A program made the position numbers and the translations under genes. Below the pieces are notes generated by a model. The model saw only the letters and a program-made list of their open reading frames with translations, ran no database searches and was not told the origin of the DNA. A stretch of 64,000 nucleotides of DNA from Gossypium raimondii (lineage: Eukaryota; Streptophyta; Magnoliopsida; Malvales; Malvaceae), in assembly GCF_025698545.1 (NCBI RefSeq), contig NC_068573.1, forward strand, positions 5,523,001 through 5,587,000, written 5' to 3'. Positions 1-11,403 of the stretch are shown piece after piece (position 1 is the first letter of the stretch; each line of letters begins with the position of its first letter).

Positions 1-1
1 T

Positions 2-2236
2 ATCAGGGCTTTACGCACTGATCGAGTAGGAGAATTTTTGTCTAATGACTTTAACCAGTTTTGTGAAGAGTAGGGCATACATAGAAAGTTGACAGCACCT
101 TATACATCGCAGCAAAATGGTGTGGCTGAACGTAAGAACCGAACGGTTGTTGAAATGGCAAGAAGTTTGCTAAGATCTAAGGGGCTGCCAGATAAGTTTT
201 GGGCTGAAAGTGTTGTTGTTGATGTTTATTTACTGAATTTGTCTCCAACAAGGGCGGTTCTCAACCGAACACCTTATGAAGCATGGAGTGCTAGGAGACC
301 TTCGGTAAGCCATCTGAAAATATTTGGTTGTATTGCCTATTCTTTGATAGATTCACACAATCAAAGCAAGCTTGATGAAAAGTCTATGAAATGCATCTTT
401 GTTGGTTATTGCTCTCAATCCAAAGCGCATAGGCTTTACAATCCTTTGAGTGGCAAGGTGATTATTAGCAGGAATGTTGTTTTTGACGAAAATGCAAGCT
501 GGGATTGGAATGAAGAGCAGGTACATCAGCAAATCTCTATGCCCATTGAGGTTTCACAAGATGAAAGGCAAGAGTTAAATTCAGCAAGTTCACCTCTTAA
601 CTTACCAAGAGCTACAATTTCTGAAGAGCCTTTAGCTGAGCAACTCCCGCTTAGAAGATCGGCAAGGGCCAGAAAGCTGAATCCAAAATATGCTAATGAC
701 ACTTATGAATCTTGTCAGTTTGCTCTTACTATTTCAGATCCTATATACTATGAAGAGGCTGCTGAAAGGGAAGAGTGGCAGAAGGCAATGGAGGAAGAGA
801 TGAAAGTTATTGAGAAGAATGGAACATGGGAAATGGTAGACTTACCGAAAGACAAAAGTGCAATTGGCTTGAAGTGGGTGTTCAAAACAAAGTTTGCTGC
901 TGATGGAAGCTTACAGAAACACAAAGCTCGTCTTGTAGCAAAAGGTTATGCACAACAATATGGTGTTGATTTCAAAGAAACTTTCTCTCCGGTAGCTCGG
1001 TTTGAAACAGTGAGGCTTGTTCTAGCATTGGCTGCACAATTGCAATGGCTTGTTTATCAATTTGATGTCAAGTCAGCATTCCTTAATAGAGATCTACAAG
1101 AAGAGGTTTATGTAGCACAGTCGGAAGGTTTCATAAAGAAAGGCAATGAAACAAAGGTGTACAAGCTGAAAAAGGCATTATACGGACTGAAGCAAGCCCC
1201 TCGAGCATGGTACAGCAAGATTGATGGGTATTTTCAGGAAAAAGGATACGTGAGAAGTGAGAACGAGCCTACCTTATATCTAAAAAAGGAAGGTAATGAT
1301 TTCATCATTGTCTGTCTTTATGTTGATGATATCATTTATACTAGTTCTTCTACTTTTCTTGCGGATGAGTTTAAATCTCAAATGATGAATGAATTTGAGA
1401 TGTCGGATATGGATCTACTGCATCATTTCCTTGGTCTTGAAGTTCATCGGGCTGAAGATGGTATTTTTATCTCACAAAGAAAATATGCCAAGGATCTTCT
1501 CAGTAAGTTTGGCATGCTTAATTGCAAACCTACAATTACACCCATGAACATCAATGAGAAATTACAATAAGAAGATGGAGGAGAAATGGCAGATGCAAAA
1601 AGGTTCAGAAGCTTGGTAGGTGGTTTAATTTACTTAACGCATACCATGCCCGATATTTCATTTCCTGTTGGTGTTATTTCCAGGTTTATGCAACAACCTT
1701 CAATAGTTCATTATGGAGCAGCAAAAAGAGTCTTGCGTTATATTGCAGAAACTTTAGGGTATGGTGTTTGGTACTCCAAAACTTCGAATTTCAGATTGTC
1801 TGGGTTCACAGATAGTGATTGGGCAAGTTCGTTGGATGATAGACGAAGTGTTTCAGCAAATGTTTTCACTCTAGGTTCGGGAGTGATCACTTGGAGTTCG
1901 AAAAAGAAAGCTACAGCAGCACTGTCAACTTTAGAAGCTGAGTATATAGCAGCAACCTCAGCAGCTTGTCAAGCCATTTGGCTAAGAAGGGTGTTAGCAG
2001 ATCTTCAACATGAGCAAAAGGAAGCAACAGAAATATTTTGTGACAACCAAGCAACTATTACCATGACAAAAAAATCCAACATTCCATGGCAGAACGAAAC
2101 ATATAGACATTCGCTATCATTTTATACGCAATCTGGTTGCAAAAAAGGAGATAACATTGGAATATTGCAGCACTCAAGATCAGCTGGTAGATATGCTGAC
2201 CAAGTCATTATCGAAAGAGAAGTTTTGTTATCTTAA
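2..2236 (+). pseudogene. Copia pol remnant: integrase C-part, reverse transcriptase, RNase H
   Basis: The reading frame runs from base 2 through the integrase core (second Asp region LRTDRVGEF, then NGVAERKN holding the catalytic Glu), through the conserved CIFVGY segment, to the Copia RT. The RT begins at EEWQKAMEEEM (about base 770), includes KARLVAKGY and FDVKSAFLN, and carries the catalytic YVDDI at about 1,318-1,335. RNase H follows, with the DSDWA and STLEAEY motifs at about 1,810-1,945. Damage is clear: an in-frame TAG at 71-73, a TAA at 1568-1570 between RT and RNase H, and a frameshift in an A-run near 2,070-2,085, after which the usual C-terminal residues are readable only in another frame. 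The element cannot make a full polyprotein. Confidence 0.9.
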
Positions 2237-2265
2237 AGCCTTACTTGGTGTGTGCAAGTTTGAAT

Positions 2266-2275
2266 CAAGGGGGAG
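2266..2275 (+). other. Polypurine tract of the Copia element
   Basis: The purine run AAGGGGGAG lies directly before TGTTGGAGAATG, which is the usual junction of a plant Copia PPT with the 3' LTR. It would prime plus-strand DNA synthesis. Confidence 0.8.
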
Positions 2276-2523
2276 TGTTGGAGAATGATTCAAAGTTTAT
2301 TTTGTTTTTTTCTTTTCTAAATTTAGATTTGGTTGAGTTGTGTTAGTTTGTTTCCTTTATTTTTTCTGTTTTTGTTATGGTTTTCTATTGGGATATGATT
2401 TCCTATTGAGATATGATTTTCTATTAAGATTTGTTGCTCTGTAAAGCCTATATAAGAGGCTAATCTTTAGTTGAATAATGTAGCATCAGTTTTTTCAAAT
2501 ATACTCTTAGAAATCTTTACCAT
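2276..2523 (+). repeat. 3' LTR of the Copia element
   Basis: The LTR starts with TGTTGG directly after the polypurine tract. It contains a good TATA box (CTATATAAG, about 2448-2456), so the R region probably starts near 2,480. Short direct copies of 'ttctattgagatatgatt' occur at about 2380-2430. The right end is set at a CCA near 2,522 and is uncertain by tens of bases, since the 5' LTR is outside the window. Confidence 0.7.
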
Positions 2524-2559
2524 CACTTATTTTTAAAAGGTTATTTTGAGTTCATTTTT

Positions 2560-3005
2560 TCCCTTGTGCAGTTGTCCTCTTCAACATGGATTGAAGGTAA
2601 TGTCAACTCCAAAGGTTGGATCCAAAATCTTCTAATCCCTTGGTTCATAATTTCTATTTACACTTTATGGGAAATTTGGCTCTGCCGAAATGAGTTAGTT
2701 TTTTTTCCAAATATAGACCCTTAAGAGGGTTCCTTCAATGGATCATTACTAGTGCTGGCGAAATTACTACACTTTCTCCTACAAAAAGATTGAACCTTCC
2801 TGATTTCACCCCATTTTTGTGGAAACCCCCTTCGTCGGGATGGGCTAAATTAAACACTAATATTTTATTGTCTCCTTGGTTGATGAATGAGGGATGCTCT
2901 TCTGTTCTATGAGTTCTAACATTTTGATACACGTTTTTCGTGAAAGAAACAAATGTGCAACTGCTTTGACGCAATTGGAAAGTACTCACTCTTCTCTGGA
3001 TGCAT
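2560..3005 (+). pseudogene. LINE-type (RVT_3-like) RNase H remnant
   Basis: Fragments of the C-terminal part of a plant non-LTR retrotransposon protein are readable in several frames. LWEIWLCRNELVF (about 2,661-2,705) matches the zinc-binding/linker segment. KPPSSGWAKLNT (about 2,822-2,860) matches the start of the RNase H domain. VFRERNKCATAL (about 2,933-2,970) matches its C-terminal H..RE.N..A..LA motif. The middle of the RNase H, with the catalytic acidic residues, is deleted, and stops and frameshifts separate the pieces. It lies between the Copia LTR and the Gypsy insertion, so it is an older layer. A decayed domesticated RNase H-like gene is an alternative. Confidence 0.55.
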
Positions 3006-3063
3006 GACTTACTATGTGTGTGTTCTATCCCAGCCTGTTGTTTATATTGTTTATTGTTGGGTG

Positions 3064-3068
3064 ATGCC
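3064..3068. repeat. Target-site duplication, left copy (ATGCC)
   Basis: The five bases ATGCC directly precede the first TG of the 5' LTR and recur directly after the last CA of the 3' LTR at 19937-19941. Five bp is the expected duplication for Gypsy integrase. The match shows that both LTRs belong to one insertion. Confidence 0.92.
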
Positions 3069-3445
3069 TGTACAAGCCTAATTTTTTTAACCGAGGCCCA
3101 TTACCCAATAACCAAACCCAACACTAACCCAATACCCAATACCCAAAACCACCTAGACCTTACTCATCAGCCCAAACCTAGACCCAAAATCTAAACCTAC
3201 TAAAACTAAACCCTAATGGCCCAAATGGCCCAAAGTGCAAATCAGAAAACAGAACCATAGCCTACTGCCTTCAACCGCACCACCTGCCCTTTTGACTTCC
3301 ACGCCGCCGCCGTATTTCCTCTCTGTTGCCGTCGCCTCTAGTAACCACCAACTCTACCACCTAATCCATCAGCATCAAATCACTCTGCAAACAAGGGGAA
3401 AACACGCAAAGTAGCAAAATAATAGAGAAAATAGAAATGGATCGG

Positions 3446-3454
3446 CTATAAAAG
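3446..3454 (+). promoter_or_regulatory. TATA box of the Gypsy LTR promoter
   Basis: CTATAAAAG lies in a less AT-biased context and is the best core promoter in the LTR. The same motif is at 17839-17847 in the 3' LTR. Transcription would start about 25-30 bases downstream, near 3,480, making U3 about 410 bp and R-U5 unusually long, about 2 kb. Confidence 0.65.
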
Positions 3455-4935
3455 CCAAACACCATGTCTGTATTTTTTTTTTACAATCGATTAACAACAA
3501 CCAGTGAATAAGAAGAAGATTAAAAAGCAAAAGAAAAAGGTTGATTTCAATTTATTTTCTTCTCTGTTCTTGCGTTTTTATTTACTTTCTTCTATTTTTT
3601 ATTTATTTTATTTTTTGTTTATTTTCTACAACTCTTTTAACAAAACAAAAATAAGAAAAGCGAGTTACCTGTGCTGCGCCGGAAAGGAGAAGACGAGCGG
3701 TTTCCCCTCGTTCTTCAAGCTTCGGATTTTTTTTCGAGGTTTGGCCCTAGATTTGTGCCTAAGACACGCCTGGCTTCAAAAAAAGGATCAAAAGATCCGA
3801 TTTTGGAGTCGTCGGCCACCACATGCGGCGGTGCTAGGGCGGAGGCACGCCGGAGGCCTAGATCGGCCGATGACCGGCGCCAGGGCCTGAGAGAATGCAA
3901 AAGAGAGAGTTCTCTCTCAGTTTTTTTTAAAAAAATAACGAATATGATCTCTTTTTTTTGAGTTTTTTTAATATTTATACTAAAAGTGAAACAGCGCCGT
4001 TTTAGCCCCATGACCCGCGCGCGACCCGACCCGCTCTAGGGGGATCCGCGCGTTTTCATGAGATGGTCTATTGGCGCAATAAGCCCCTCCGCGTTTTCTG
4101 TGTATTCAATTCGGTTTCTTTATTATTTTCAATTTTGGCCATGAATTCTCGCGTCTGTTTCAATGTGGTCCATAGACCATGTGCAGGCATTAAACTAGAA
4201 CGGCGTCGTTTGGTCAATAGGGTGATATTTCCCCTTTGGTCCTTTCCTATTGACACGCGTTTTACTCCAGTCCTTTTCGTTTTTTTATTTTCGAATTTAC
4301 CCAATATTTCCGTTTTTATTTCAATTTAGCCCGTTTTTATCTATTTTATTGTTTAATTAATTATTTTAAATATAATAATATTATCATTACTATTTATAAT
4401 TATTATCAGTTTTATTTTCCTTTTATTTATTCATTATTATTGTTAATATATTGATTTTTTATTATTATTTTAGCCTTATATATATAGATGTTTATATATT
4501 CTTATATTTTATAAGCTTAAAGTATTTATACATGTGTATATCTTTCATAATTTATTTATATATATGTACATACCTATATATATTTGTACTATATTTTATA
4601 GTTTATACACATATTTTTTATGCATATATCAATATCGTTTTAATTTTATAAGTAAACATATACCTTCTTACTTTTTTATAATCTTATTCATTTATTTATT
4701 CCATTTTCTTTATTGATTTGAATGAATTTTTAATTTTATTTGCTTGTATATATTGCTATTTAGTATGTTATTGATTTGTACTTATCTTATTTTTATAGCA
4801 ATTGCTCGTATTGTTTTCGCTTATTGTATTCAATATCGCCTTATTACAAGTATTGACATCGTGTTTTATTATTTCATGTTGAATTAATTTATTTCAATGC
4901 ATAAACTATGATTTTTGAATAAGCAAAATCTTGTG

Positions 4936-5206
4936 TTTAGATTTGAGAATATCGTACCCTAACTTCCTGGGTCACGATTTTCACAATAAATCTAAATACA
5001 TGAATCCTTTCAAACTCAAGTTTTAAATGATCTCGGGATTTGAAAAAAGATCGCGTCCTAACTTACTGGTCGTGATCTCGCTTTTTAAATCCGAGATAGC
5101 TAAAATACATTTTAATTAAGCATTTCTCTCGTATCGAGAATTCGAGATATTGTATCCTAACTTACTGGATACGATTCTCTTTCTCAATTAACGTAAAATA
5201 TGTTTC
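4936..5206 (+). repeat. Three successive hairpins sharing a constant loop, in the 5' LTR
   Basis: Hairpin 1 (4936-4996) has outer arms TTTAGATTT/AAATCTAAA and inner arms ATCGTACCC/GGGTCACGAT. Hairpin 2 (5030-5097) has outer arms ATCTCGGGATTT/AAATCCGAGAT, a run of A facing a run of T, and inner arms around GATCGCGTCC/GGTCGTGATC. Hairpin 3 (core 5144-5179) pairs GTATCC with GGATAC. All three have nearly the same loop-side consensus CCTAACTTACTGG while stem bases differ but still mostly pair. The triplet is kept in the 3' LTR (19320-19563). Confidence 0.75.
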
Positions 5207-5554
5207 TTTTCCCAAATTTGTTTTAACCTTTCATACAAGGATCGTATCTTTAAAATTCTTCAAAGTTTTCAATTATCGACATCAAGACATTAACTAATCA
5301 ACTAGGTACCAATTTTTGGGCGTATTGAGGGTGCTAATCCTTCCTCGTGTGTAACCGACTCCCGAACCCATTTTTCTGAATTTTGTGGACCAAACTTGTT
5401 GTTTTAATAAAATCAAACTATTTATTAAAAATAACCACTTTTCGAGGTGATCCAATCACACCTCATAAAAAAAAGGGGGATTGGTGGCGACTCCCGTTTC
5501 ATTTTTCAAAACCCAAGTCGACTCGTTTTCCGTCAAAAAATGGTGTTAACAGCT

Positions 5555-5572
5555 TGGCGACTCCGCTGGGGA
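5555..5572 (+). other. Primer binding site of the Gypsy element
   Basis: TGGCGACTCCGCTGGGGA starts three bases after the 5' LTR end. The TGG start fits complementarity to a tRNA CCA end. From memory this type of PBS, assigned to a tRNA-Arg, is usual in Ogre/Tat elements; the tRNA identity was not checked. It would prime minus-strand synthesis. Confidence 0.8.
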
Positions 5573-6197
5573 CTTTAAATAAGAGAGTCAAGCCACGAGT
5601 TGATTATTTCTTGTCTTTTTGTCGAAAGTTGAAAATTTAATTTAAATATACGATCCTCTCATTGCATTTCATTTGTTTTGAGTTATAATTCTCATCATGA
5701 TTTGTATTTTAAATTTTTTTTGCATTGCATTGCATGACCGTTGGTCACACCTTTTAAGTGGGAGTGAGAAGCTAGTCCTTCATGAGGTTTTCACCTTCGT
5801 GCAGGATAGTGGATCGCTTTCGGGATACATCCGTACCTATGTCTTCGTGAGATTTTTATCTCCATGTAGCCGTAGGGAAATGTATTCCCCTGAACCGAAC
5901 TCGGTCTGTAAGAGCCTACAGTAGGTGAAGATCGAGGAATCTGCTGGTTCGGGTACCCTTACTTTAGAGCCAAACCTCATATAGTGAACCTTAGGGACTC
6001 ACCTTAGGTAGAACTACACCAAACCCTAGTAGATACCCTGATATATGCTTTTATTCTTTTTGAATTGTCTTGGATTGTATGTTTATACCTGATACTAACA
6101 TTTGTTGTTTTATTTTGGATGCATGACATTTCAACTGCATGGCATTTCATTATAAAAGGCGTTGGTTCATATTTGGTTTCTAGAAAGAAAGATTATC
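5573..6197 (+). other. 5' leader of the Gypsy element
   Basis: This is untranslated sequence between PBS and ORF1. It includes several short ORFs (for example 5697-5924) with no recognisable product. It is not AT-rich like the LTR middle. A packaging signal would be expected here, but I cannot identify one. Confidence 0.6.
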
Positions 6198-8237
6198 ATG
6201 GAAAGGGGATTTCTTGATAAGGTGAAAGATAATGCGGCGGTCCGAATTTGGTCAGAAACGACACAACGAGAGAAAGGGGATAGTTTGGCTGAAGGATATG
6301 AATCTGAGTTATGGGACTTCACCCATATTAGCGTAACCTAGAACAATTTGCAAGAATTGAAAGAAATTTGGAGCTAGTTGAACGAGGAGGACAGACGATT
6401 GTTCTATTCCGATTATGGGGATTTGTCGTACCTGCTAGATATGAAGGTAGACAAGCACCTGTTTCGGGCTCTCGCACAATTTTGAAACCCCGCCTACAGT
6501 TGTTTTACATTCGGAAAAGTCGACTTGGTACCTACGATAGAAGAATATATGGCTTTACTTCGGTGTTCAAAGAGTCAAGTCGATAGAATCTACTCAATAG
6601 CTGCAAATGCACCCTTTTTGAGAAGATTGATGAACATAACAGGTATGAGTGAGCAGTGGGTCACAGCCCGAATCAAACAAAAAGGGGATAACAAGTGCCT
6701 TTCTTGGAGGAATTTGAAAGATGTGGTCCTAGTGCATCCAGATGTAAAAAAGAGGGTAGATGTCTTCGCTTTGTGCATATACGGCTTAGTTATCTTTCCC
6801 AGAGCTTTGGGGCATATTGGTGAGGCAGTCACTGATCTATTCGATCGTCTCGACAAGGGAGTTACTCCGGTTCCAGCAATTCTAGCAGAAATATTCAGAT
6901 CATTGAATGCCTGTCGGTGAGTAGGTGAAGGCAGATTCGTCGGACGTGTTCAGTTATTACTTGCATGGTTCCATAGTCTTTTTTGGAAAGTGGATAAGGT
7001 GTCATATCGGGTCTTCTCTGAAAACTATTCGCCACTAAAGGAGATAGTAGGTACACCGAGAAGAGATGACATTTCGATGGAAAAATGGATGGCAATTCTT
7101 CAGAGCCTTCAAGAAGAGGACATTGAATGGAGAGCTCCGTGGTTACTTCCAGACGAAATTTTGTATCGGTGTGGTGATTTTGATTGGGTCCCTCTACTTG
7201 GAATCTGGGGAGCTATTGGATATGCCCCGTTATTAGTGCTCAGACAATACAGGTCAAGACAGTTTATACCCGCAACCCAGGGACTAGTCAGGTGTGAATT
7301 CGCATACGGGAGTGATGGTTACAAAAAGAAGATTCGAGAGATATCCAACGCGTGGAACCAAACTCGACGAATGAAGAGATTGGCTGTAGGACCAATGACG
7401 ACTCCTGAGTACGACGAATGGAGGGCCAGAAGAATCAATGAAAATATTCCCAAATCGAGTCATGAAGGCAGTCAGTCATTAGAAGAGCATTTAAGGGTCG
7501 TCCCTTCTGAACTGGAAATTTTAAAACAGGATTTTGAAAGAAGAAATGCAGAGTTGGAAAAGCAGATAGAGTGAATAGAGGAAGAAAAAATGAATTTAAG
7601 ACTGGATGCAGATGTTCAGAAGCTTGAGGCGGAGCGACTAAGAAAAGGGAAAGCTAGGGCTAAAGAAGATCTTGATAGTTTAAAAACAGATTACAAGAAG
7701 CTGCGATTATCAATGAGGACTGCCGGGTTGGGAAAGTCTTCTGAACAGTGGCACAAGGAGATTCAAGAAGAAAAGAATAGGGCTGATGAATGGGAAAGGA
7801 GGTTCCAAGAAATTCAAGCACGGAACGAGACTTTAAAGAGGAGTTTGTCGGAGAATCAGAAAGAGAAAGGGGAGCTGGAGAACAGAGTGACTGAATTAGA
7901 AGGATCTCTTCATTGGCATCGAAATCGGAATTCTGTGATGGAATTAAGGGCAAGCTTAAATAAAATTGAAGAGTTAGAAGCAGCATTGCAAAATTGTGAG
8001 ATTCGGATTGAGTACTTGGAATCTAATGAAGATTGTCAAGCCGAGCAGTTGCACTACTTTCAGAACCAAGTAAGAGATAGGGATCACATTATGGGAGAAG
8101 CCGTGCTTCAAATCCGAGAGGTGGCTGACCATTTGCAGACGTTAGCAGTACAAGCTGATGTGTTGAGCGTGAAGTACGAATTAGTGTCAAGTCAAGGACA
8201 AGAGTTAGCCTCGTTACTTAAGAAGTTTGTTTTCTAG
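6198..8237 (+). pseudogene. Tat/Ogre ORF1 (extra ORF before gag), interrupted
   Basis: One frame can be followed from an ATG at 6198 to the TAG ending at 8237, interrupted by stops at 6339-6341 (TAG), 6375-6377 (TAG), 6483-6485 (TGA), 6918-6920 (TGA) and 7572-7574 (TGA), with no frame change between them. The N-terminal two thirds is a globular domain of the type labelled DUF7745 in plant genomes (from memory); recognisable pieces are FTFGKVDLVPTIEEY and LCIYGLVIFPRALGHI. The last third (about 7,460-8,230) is rich in E, K, R, L and Q in heptad spacing, a long coiled coil. Function of ORF1 is unknown. All five stops can arise by single C-to-T or G-to-A changes from CAG, CGA or TGG. Confidence 0.8.
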
Positions 8238-8340
8238 TAAAGTTTTTAAAATGAAATTGAATTAGAATCAACGCCCCTTTTGCATTCATTTCATGCATTG
8301 CATCACATTATATGCATTAACAACCATTAAAGGACCCTAA

Positions 8341-9640
8341 TTGAATAAAATTATTTCAGCTAACCTGGAAAATCGACACTGTTACGGTACTCGGGCTAAG
8401 TCAAAAATTATGGAACAAAGGTTGGAAAAACTAGAACGGCTTCAAAAGGAAATGCAAGACCAGTGGCAGGTGCAAATGAAAGAACATGTGGAAAAGATCC
8501 AAAAAGACATGGTACAAAAGATGAAGGAGTCTCAGGATGACCTAATGACTAAATTGACGCAATTAATAACTAAGGGAGCGGATAAAGGGAAAGGTCCTGT
8601 GATTTGCGATGAAGAAGAAAACAATGATGAACCACTTTTTCCTCCAAGATTCACACCTCCGCATGCGCAAGTTAAGACTGAACCACATCCACGAAGACTT
8701 TCTGTTTCAATTAGGCCTCAGCATCTTCAAGGTGATCCTTCAATACTGAAGAACCTTCAGGTCGGATCTGGTTCTAGTCCTGGCGATAATCTGGTTAATT
8801 TTGTTGTCCCGGATTTCGATGAAGTAGCTGAGAAAGACAAGGTAAAGGAAGAGTTACCAAAGCAGTTTGAGGAGAAATGGAAATGGATTGAAGAGAAGTT
8901 TAGGGCAATAGAAAGTATCGACAGGTATCGTGGAATATATGCGAAAGATCTGAGCTTAGTTCCGGATCTGGTGCTTCCTTACAAATTTAGGATGCCGGAA
9001 TTTGAGAAATATAATGGGACCAGTTGCCCAGAAGCCCATATCACTATGTTCTGCAGGAGAATGACGGGTATATTAATAATGATCAATTATTAATACACCG
9101 CTTCGAGATAGTCTTACTGGTCGGCGTTAAAATGGTACAATCACTAAGCCGAACCAAAATTACTACTTGGAGAGATTTGGCACAGGCATTCATGAGACAA
9201 TACAATCATGTCTCAGAAATGATGCCTGACAGGATAACTCTGCAGAATTTGGAGAAGAAATCGAACGAAAGCTTGGACAATATGCACAGAGGTGGAGAGA
9301 AGTGCGGTCTGAGTGCAACCACCTCTTTTGGAAAAAGAAATGACGACGCTTTTTATTAACACATTGAAAGCCCCATTCATCACTCACATATTGGGAAGCA
9401 CTTCAAAGAATTTCTCGGATATAATCATGAACGGCGAAATGATCGAGCATGCTATTAAAAGTGGAAGAATAGACGGAGGGGAGAACAATAAAAGGACAGC
9501 CTCGAGGAAAAGAGAAAATGAAGTGAATAATGTGAATGCCTACGGTAAATCAATTATTGTGAGTCAACCGAGGAAAGCGGTCATTAATCAACAGGGCTCA
9601 TCGAAACAAGAGTCGGGAATGAGGCAAAATACTGAGAAGC
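8341..9640 (+). pseudogene. Gypsy gag, frameshifted
   Basis: The frame opens directly after a TAA at 8338-8340; the first ATG is 8410. The N-terminus is a charged coiled coil (EQRLEKLERLQKEMQDQ), followed by an acidic linker and the capsid-like part (RMPEFEKYNGTSCPEAHI). The frame changes near 9,060 and again between about 9,110 and 9,320, and reading resumes at 9313 with FINTLKAPFITHILG, a conserved Tat gag segment. At least two and probably three indels are needed to explain this. It fuses downstream with the protease frame without a stop. Confidence 0.82.
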
Positions 9641-11403
9641 CCCAGTTCACTCCCATTCCAATGACATATAAGGAGCTGTACCAGAATTTATTTAATGCGC
9701 ATGTTGTCGCTCCTCGTTATTTAAGTCCTCTACAACCCCCATATCCAAAATGGTATGACACAAACGCTCAGTGTGACAATCATGCCGGAATTTCAGGACA
9801 CTCGATAGAAAATTGTACTACTTTCAAAAAGGTAGTGGAAGGACTTATCAAATTGGGCGTTGTCAAATTTGGTGACTCACCCAACACGGAAAGACCGTTG
9901 CCCAATCATGATGAAGGGGTGAACGCGATAATTGAGAATGGAGGAAGGAGAGTCAAAGCCAATGTAGTAGAGATAAGGACCCCCCTTGAATGGGTTTGGA
10001 AACAAATGGTGAAAGGAGGTCGCATCAAGCAAGATTCAATAGAAAGGCCTGAAGGAGTAAGTAAGTTTTGTGAGTTCCACGCAGAAGAAGGCCACGACAT
10101 CCAAAAATGTACCGAATTCAGAACCATGGTGCAAAACTTAATGGATAAAAAAGAGTTGGAATTTTATGAAGAGATTAATGGACTAGAAGAAGGAGAAGTT
10201 TATGCTGAAGAAGAAGGATCCACGGGGAAAGCCCAAAAGGCTAGTCACCCAGTGGTAATTATTTCAAAACCAATGAGCAGAGAATCTGGAATTCAAATAG
10301 CGCCAAAGGTCATAATCCAAAAACCTGTATCCTTTCCTTACGAGGATAGCAAAAAGGTTCCTTGGAATTACGACTGCAATGTGACAATTCCAGGGAAAGA
10401 GAGCTTGGTAAACGCTTCAGGAGAGGATGAAGGATTCTATACACGAAGTGGAAAACGCTATGATCCAGCAAACGCGAGAGTGGAATTTGGAAAAGGAAAA
10501 GCCTTAGCAGTTGAGTTGGGAAAAGTAAAAACAGACAAAACTGAACCGCGTGTCAATCAGCCGGTAACCAAAAATGAGGCTAGAGAATTTCTAAAATTCT
10601 TGAAACATAGTGAGTACAGCGTGGTAGAACAATTGCATAAACAACCGGCTCGTATCTCGGTGCTTGAATTGCTTATAAGTTCAGAGATACATCGTAATAC
10701 GTTGATTAGGCTACTAAATGAAACTTATGTCGCTCACGATATCTCAGTGAATAAGTTGGACCGCTTGGTTAATAATATCAGTGCCGACAATTTCATTTTC
10801 TTTAATGATGATGAAATACCGTCGGGGGGAAGAGGAGCCACCAAAGCATTACATATCACTGCTCGTTGTGGGGAGTATGCGTTAGCAGGAGTACTAATTG
10901 ATAATGGGTCAGCCTTGAATGTTTTACCCCTATCCACCTTAAATAGGTTACCGGTGGATAGCTCTCACATGAAATCATGCCAGAATATAGTGAGAGCATT
11001 TGATGGTACTGAAAGGAAGGTGATGGGAAGAATAGAAATACCCCTCTTGATTGGCCCAAATATATACGAGGTGGATTTTTTAGTGATGGATATCAAGCCT
11101 TCGTATAACTGCTTGTTGGGAAGACCCTGGATTCATTCAGCAGGAGCGGTGCCTTCATCATTACACCAGAAGTTGAAATTGGTAACAGAAGGCCGGTTAA
11201 TTACGATTGACGCTGAGGAAGACATCATTGCATCGGTAACCAGTGACACACCATATTTGGGAATAGATGATGAGGCAGTTGAATGTTCCTTTCGATCTTT
11301 GGAGTTCGTAAATGCAACCTCTGTAATTGAGGGAAAGAAGATTCCGATGCCCAGCATATCTAGAGCCACGAGGATGGGACTACAAATGACAGTTGGGAAA
11401 TGA
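9313..11403 (+). pseudogene. Gag C-terminus and retropepsin-type protease
   Basis: This is an open 2.1-kb segment. Two Cys-His knuckle-like motifs occur (CDNHAGISGHSIENC at about 9,772 and CEFHAEEGHDIQKC at about 10,069), spaced C-x2-H-x(3-4)-GH-x4-C, as in Ogre gag. The aspartic protease is at about 10,840-11,240, with active-site segment VLIDNGSALNVLPL (DNG instead of DTG/DSG, usual in this clade) and the later YNCLLGRPWIH. The piece itself is uninterrupted, but its upstream gag is frameshifted, so the protein is not made as a normal polyprotein. Confidence 0.85.

Larger units (their letters stand above)
1..2523 (+). mobile_element. Ty1/Copia LTR retrotransposon, 3' part only
   Basis: The window opens inside the integrase core of a Copia element. 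Domain order is integrase, reverse transcriptase, RNase H, polypurine tract and 3' LTR, and integrase before RT is diagnostic for Copia rather than Gypsy. The 5' LTR, gag and protease lie upstream of the window. The 3' LTR end is approximate, because only one LTR is visible and no target duplication can be tested. The coding part carries two in-frame stops and a frameshift, so this copy is inactive. Confidence 0.9.
3069..5551 (+). repeat. 5' LTR of the Gypsy element
   Basis: The LTR begins TGTACAAGCC and ends GGTGTTAACA. Composition is strongly zoned: a C-rich stretch with short ACCCAATA-type repeats (3,100-3,200), a GC-rich block (3,670-3,900 and 4,010-4,060), an extremely AT-rich stretch (4,330-4,720), then three hairpin repeats (4,936-5,206). 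ORFs here (for example 3504-3890) occur equally in the other LTR but differ in frame and length, so they are not regarded as genes. Confidence 0.93.

Noticed and set aside
3504..3961. ORFs of 96-128 codons in the 5' LTR and their 166-codon counterpart at 17895-18395
   Set aside because: They lie in LTR R/U5, are low-complexity, and differ in frame and length between the two LTR copies of the same element, so selection for a protein is not supported.
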